A stretch of DNA of 9,467 nt from Desulfobulbaceae bacterium. Lineage in GTDB: Bacteria; Desulfobacterota; Desulfobulbia; Desulfobulbales; Desulfobulbaceae. Shown piece by piece: positions 7,180 to 9,467 of the stretch. The stretch is taken from contig DRLX01000403.1 in assembly GCA_011322715.1 (NCBI GenBank), positions 1-9,467 of the forward strand. Direction: 5' to 3'. The translations under genes were made by a program, and so were the position numbers. The notes beneath the pieces are model-generated. The model saw only the letters and a program-made list of their open reading frames with translations, was not told where the DNA came from and searched no databases. Each line of letters opens with the position of its first letter. Within the stretch, counting starts at the first letter, position 1.

Positions 7180-8192
7180 TGTTTTCAGGCATTACCGGCC
7201 ATGAGCGCCCATTGCGGTTTCTGAGTCGAATTATCCAAAGTGGTCGTCTGGGGCATGCCTATCTGTTTTCAGGGCCGGATGGGATCGGCAAGGCGACTGT
7301 GGCCCGGGCCATGGCTGCGGGCCTGCTCTGTACGGATCAAAAAAAAATCTCTCCCTGTGGGCATTGTCCCGGCTGTCTCCAGTTCGCTTCCGGCAATCAT
7401 CCCGATTTCCTGCATATTGCGCCTGAAGGGGCGTCAATTAAAATTGATCGTATCCGATCATTGAAACGACAACTGGCCTTTTCCCCTTTTTGCGGAGGGC
7501 TGCGAATTATCGTGCTGGAAGAGGTGCAGTCTCTGCGCAGGGAGGCCGGTAATAGCCTGTTGAAGCTGCTGGAGGAACCGCCGCCGGACAATCTTTTTTT
7601 ACTTGTTGCCTCTGATGCCGAGCCTATCCTGCCGACTATTCTTTCCCGCTGTCAGGTGATCTCCTTTGCGCCGCTTTCCTATACCCTTGCCGCAGATGTC
7701 ATCCGTCGACAAAATTCCGAACTTGACCACGACCAGGCCTTGAAGCTGGCCCGCATAACCGAGGGCTCTCCGGGCAGGGCCCTGGCTATAGAGGCGGGAG
7801 AGGCCCTTGCATTGTTTGCACGCCTTGCCGACGCATTGGCTGATCCGCATCTAAGCGGAGCGGCTGCTGTTGAAGAGGCTCTTTTTCTCGCTGCGGACAT
7901 GGCGGCTCTGAAAGAGGAGCTTGCCTTGCTTTTGGGGCTTTTGAAGACCCTGTTTAAAGAAGCGCTCCTTCTGGGGCTTGGGAAAGAAATCGCCGGGGAT
8001 GGTGCGGAAACCGGTATAAAAGAGGCCGGGCGGATAAGAGAACGCTGGAACTTGTCCCGGCTTTCTGATAAGATGAACGCCGTTGAATATGCGGAAAAGG
8101 CCTTGGCCGGTAATTGTAACCGGGGGTTGGTCTGTGACGTACTGATGGTGCAGTTGATGACGGAGGCCGGTCCTCTGAAGTCCGTTGTATAA
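7179..8192 (+). CDS. holB: DNA polymerase III subunit delta prime
   Basis: Delta prime is the stator subunit of the clamp loader, which opens and loads the beta clamp at primer-template junctions. The 337 residues fit the family. Features: GHERPLRFL opening; P-loop GPDGIGKAT (32-40), in which Ala39 replaces the Ser/Thr after Lys, as expected for a non-hydrolysing subunit; zinc module C51, C60, C63, C66; degenerate Walker B IIVLEEVQSL (110-119); NSLLKLLEEPP (125-135); and SRC (156-158), the arginine finger used by the neighbouring DnaX subunit. The C-terminal helical collar is less conserved. Start is GTG at 7179; an upstream stop in frame and the homologous FSGITGHE opening leave little choice. 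The stop TAA (8190-8192) lies in the left copy of a TATAA duplication flanking a MITE-like insertion. Confidence 0.93.
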   Translation: MFSGITGHERPLRFLSRIIQSGRLGHAYLFSGPDGIGKATVARAMAAGLLCTDQKKISPCGHCPGCLQFASGNHPDFLHIAPEGASIKIDRIRSLKRQLAFSPFCGGLRIIVLEEVQSLRREAGNSLLKLLEEPPPDNLFLLVASDAEPILPTILSRCQVISFAPLSYTLAADVIRRQNSELDHDQALKLARITEGSPGRALAIEAGEALALFARLADALADPHLSGAAAVEEALFLAADMAALKEELALLLGLLKTLFKEALLLGLGKEIAGDGAETGIKEAGRIRERWNLSRLSDKMNAVEYAEKALAGNCNRGLVCDVLMVQLMTEAGPLKSVV

Positions 8193-8331
8193 CCTAAATC
8201 CTGCAGTTGTCCGGCGTTCGAACGCCGATACAGGCACAACTACTATGTTGGATTCACGAATTTCGTGCTCAATGTACGGGTGCTATACCTGTCTCAACGT
8301 TCTCGGTGCACGAACAACTACAGAATTTAGG
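8193..8331. mobile_element. MITE-like element with 18-bp terminal inverted repeats
   Basis: The left terminus is CCTAAATCCTGCAGTTGT (8193-8210). The right terminus (8314-8331), reverse-complemented, is CCTAAATTCTGTAGTTGT, with two mismatches in 18. Both ends are flanked by the same five bases, TATAA (8188-8192 and 8332-8336), consistent with a target-site duplication. The 139-bp interior has no coding capacity. It holds a perfect 16-bp palindrome, CGGCGTTCGAACGCCG (8212-8227), a hairpin CACGAA/TTCGTG (8255-8267), and ACAGG (8230-8234) pairing with CCTGT (8288-8292). Both terminal mismatches become G-U pairs on the minus strand. It separates holB from ricT in an otherwise tight cluster. The family is not one I recognise, and no source transposase is in the window. 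Confidence 0.65.
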
Positions 8332-8390
8332 TATAAATTTTTCTTGAGATTTTCTCTGTCGATTTTCCACTAACCTGAGTTATTGCACAC

Positions 8391-9386
8391 GTGACCAGTA
8401 ATCAGACGAAACAAGAGACGGCGGTTCCGGCAAGCCGGCGGGACGATACCGGCCGGAACAAGGAGAGGCCGCTCTGCTATTACAGGATTCGTTTTCGTCG
8501 GACCGGCCGGGAGTATACCGCTTCCTCAACGATTGCCTCACTTGAGCAGGGGCATCTTGTACTGGTAAAAACCGATCACGGGCCGGAGCCGGCAATGGTG
8601 TTTGGCCGTGCGGCCGGATGCCCGAAGAAACAGGGGAAACGGGGCGTCTCCTATATCGTTCTTCGGCGGGCCACCCAGGAAGAAGAGGAAAAATACGCCC
8701 GACTGCCGATTCTCGAGAGTGAGGCCTATGATATCTGCCGGGCCGAGATTACCACCTTGAAATTACCGATGCACCTGGTCCGGGTGGAACGTTTTTTTAA
8801 CGGCTCCAAGATTATTTTTTATTTTACCGCTGATAGTCGGGTGGATTTTCGGGAACTGGTCAAGCGGCTGGTGCAGGAATTTCGTACCAGGGTGGAAATG
8901 CGGCAGATAGGCGTCCGCCATGAAACACAGATGATCGGCGGTCTTGGCGCCTGCGGCCGTGAATTGTGCTGTACCGCCTTTTTAAAGCGGTTTGATTCCG
9001 TTTCCATCAAGATGGCCAAGGCCCAGGACTTACCCCTGAATCCCACCAAGATTTCCGGGGTATGCAATCGATTGCTCTGCTGTCTCACCTATGAGTATGA
9101 CAGCTATCGTACCATGAAGAAGGGAATGCCGAAGGTCGGTCGTTTACTCTCTTTTGATGGGCGGACCTATCGGGTGGTTCGGCAGCTTCCCCTGCAGGGC
9201 GAGCTTGTTGTAGTTGGTGACGATGGCGAAGACCGGACCCTGACGGAAGAAGAGTGGCGGGCCGCGCAGCCGGTACACAAAAAGCCGCAGCGGCAGCGAA
9301 AAAACAGGAAAAAAAGCAAAACAACCCGGAAAAGGGGAGAACGCCGGTCAAGGAAAAAAAACAGCGGCGGGAAAAAAACAGCCTGA
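8391..9386 (+). CDS. ricT: RicT/YaaT-type PSP1-domain Fe-S protein
   Basis: The PSP1 C-terminal domain lies at about residues 95-200 (ICRAEITTLKLPMHLVRVERFF, then FTADSRVDFRELVKRLVQEF). It is followed by the diagnostic cysteine cluster C188, C193, C194 (GACGRELCC) and C225, C230, C231 (GVCNRLLCC). In Bacillus, RicT forms a complex with RicA and RicF, carries 4Fe-4S clusters, and affects RNase Y-dependent mRNA maturation and the Spo0A phosphorelay. Its partner set outside Firmicutes is unclear. The 331 residues exceed Bacillus RicT (about 275) because of an N-terminal 25-residue extension and a strongly basic Lys/Arg tail from about 297, which could bind nucleic acid. Start is GTG at 8391, the first usual start codon after an in-frame stop at 8376; the ribosome-binding site is weak. 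The holB-ricT-metG neighbourhood is also known in Bacillus-type genomes. Confidence 0.93.
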   Translation: MTSNQTKQETAVPASRRDDTGRNKERPLCYYRIRFRRTGREYTASSTIASLEQGHLVLVKTDHGPEPAMVFGRAAGCPKKQGKRGVSYIVLRRATQEEEEKYARLPILESEAYDICRAEITTLKLPMHLVRVERFFNGSKIIFYFTADSRVDFRELVKRLVQEFRTRVEMRQIGVRHETQMIGGLGACGRELCCTAFLKRFDSVSIKMAKAQDLPLNPTKISGVCNRLLCCLTYEYDSYRTMKKGMPKVGRLLSFDGRTYRVVRQLPLQGELVVVGDDGEDRTLTEEEWRAAQPVHKKPQRQRKNRKKSKTTRKRGERRSRKKNSGGKKTA

Positions 9387-9387
9387 G

Positions 9388-9467
9388 ATGACAACCTATA
9401 TCACAACACCTATTTATTATGTCAACGCCATGCCCCATCTCGGGCATGCCTATACCACTATTGTCGC
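9388..9467 (+). CDS. metG: Methionyl-tRNA synthetase, N-terminal fragment
   Basis: The first 26 codons are present and the gene runs off the right edge. The N-terminus has TYITTPIYYVNAMPHLGHAY, the class I synthetase opening strand with the HIGH-type signature HLGH at 17-20, where ATP binds to form methionyl-adenylate. The start ATG lies one base after the ricT stop, so translation is probably coupled to ricT; only a weak purine-rich stretch precedes it. Whether the enzyme carries the zinc-knuckle type or a C-terminal tRNA-binding domain cannot be seen here. Confidence 0.95.
   Translation, partial: MTTYITTPIYYVNAMPHLGHAYTTIV

Noticed and set aside
7679..8239. 186-codon minus-strand open frame opposite holB
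   Set aside because: It is an antisense shadow with low-complexity Ser/Ala/Arg composition and no family resemblance; holB is clear on the other strand.
8185..8373. 62-codon plus-strand open frame between holB and ricT
   Set aside because: It overlaps the end of holB and consists almost entirely of the inverted-repeat element; no coding signature.

Overview
The window reads as ordinary chromosomal DNA from a Gram-negative, moderately GC-rich bacterium. The most likely source is a Desulfobacterota (deltaproteobacterial) lineage such as the Desulfobulbales. This is inferred from protein flavour and gene order, chiefly a holB-ricT-metG run in an organism that also exports a FN3-repeat protein with a Sec signal. 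Coding density is high on both strands. I see no tRNA, rRNA, CRISPR array, transposase, integrase or recognisable defence system.

Layout. Positions 1-38 may hold the first codons of a minus-strand gene leaving the left edge. Positions 39-382 are a 344-base non-coding stretch rich in inverted repeats. Then come nfo (endonuclease IV, plus), a large secreted five-repeat fibronectin type III protein (minus, tail to tail with nfo, 4 bases between stops) and an MTA/SAH-deaminase-type amidohydrolase (minus). A good promoter for the FN3 gene lies in the 97-base gap between the two minus-strand genes. Divergent from the amidohydrolase starts a plus-strand cluster: ychF, an OB-HD (YhaM-like) exonuclease, holB (clamp-loader delta prime), ricT (PSP1 domain) and the first 26 codons of metG. 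Spacings in this cluster are 37, 36, 198 and 1 bases.

How the genes fit together. The right half is an information-processing cluster: a ribosome-binding ATPase/GTPase-fold protein, a 3'-5' nuclease, a clamp-loader subunit, an Fe-S RNA-decay/phosphorelay factor and methionyl-tRNA synthetase. The left half is DNA repair (nfo), an envelope or periplasmic FN3 protein of unknown role, and nucleoside/SAH salvage.

Most interesting signals. First, a 139-bp MITE-like element (8193-8331) has 18-bp terminal inverted repeats and a perfect 5-bp flanking duplication (TATAA). It lies exactly at the end of holB, and the left TATAA supplies the holB stop codon. Removing it restores a 54-base holB-ricT gap. 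Second, the OB-HD exonuclease carries a C-terminal QQSLF, matching the beta sliding-clamp binding consensus, at the end of a low-complexity tail and one gene away from a clamp-loader subunit. Third, a second structured inverted repeat (131-188) lies upstream of nfo. I found no wholly new system.
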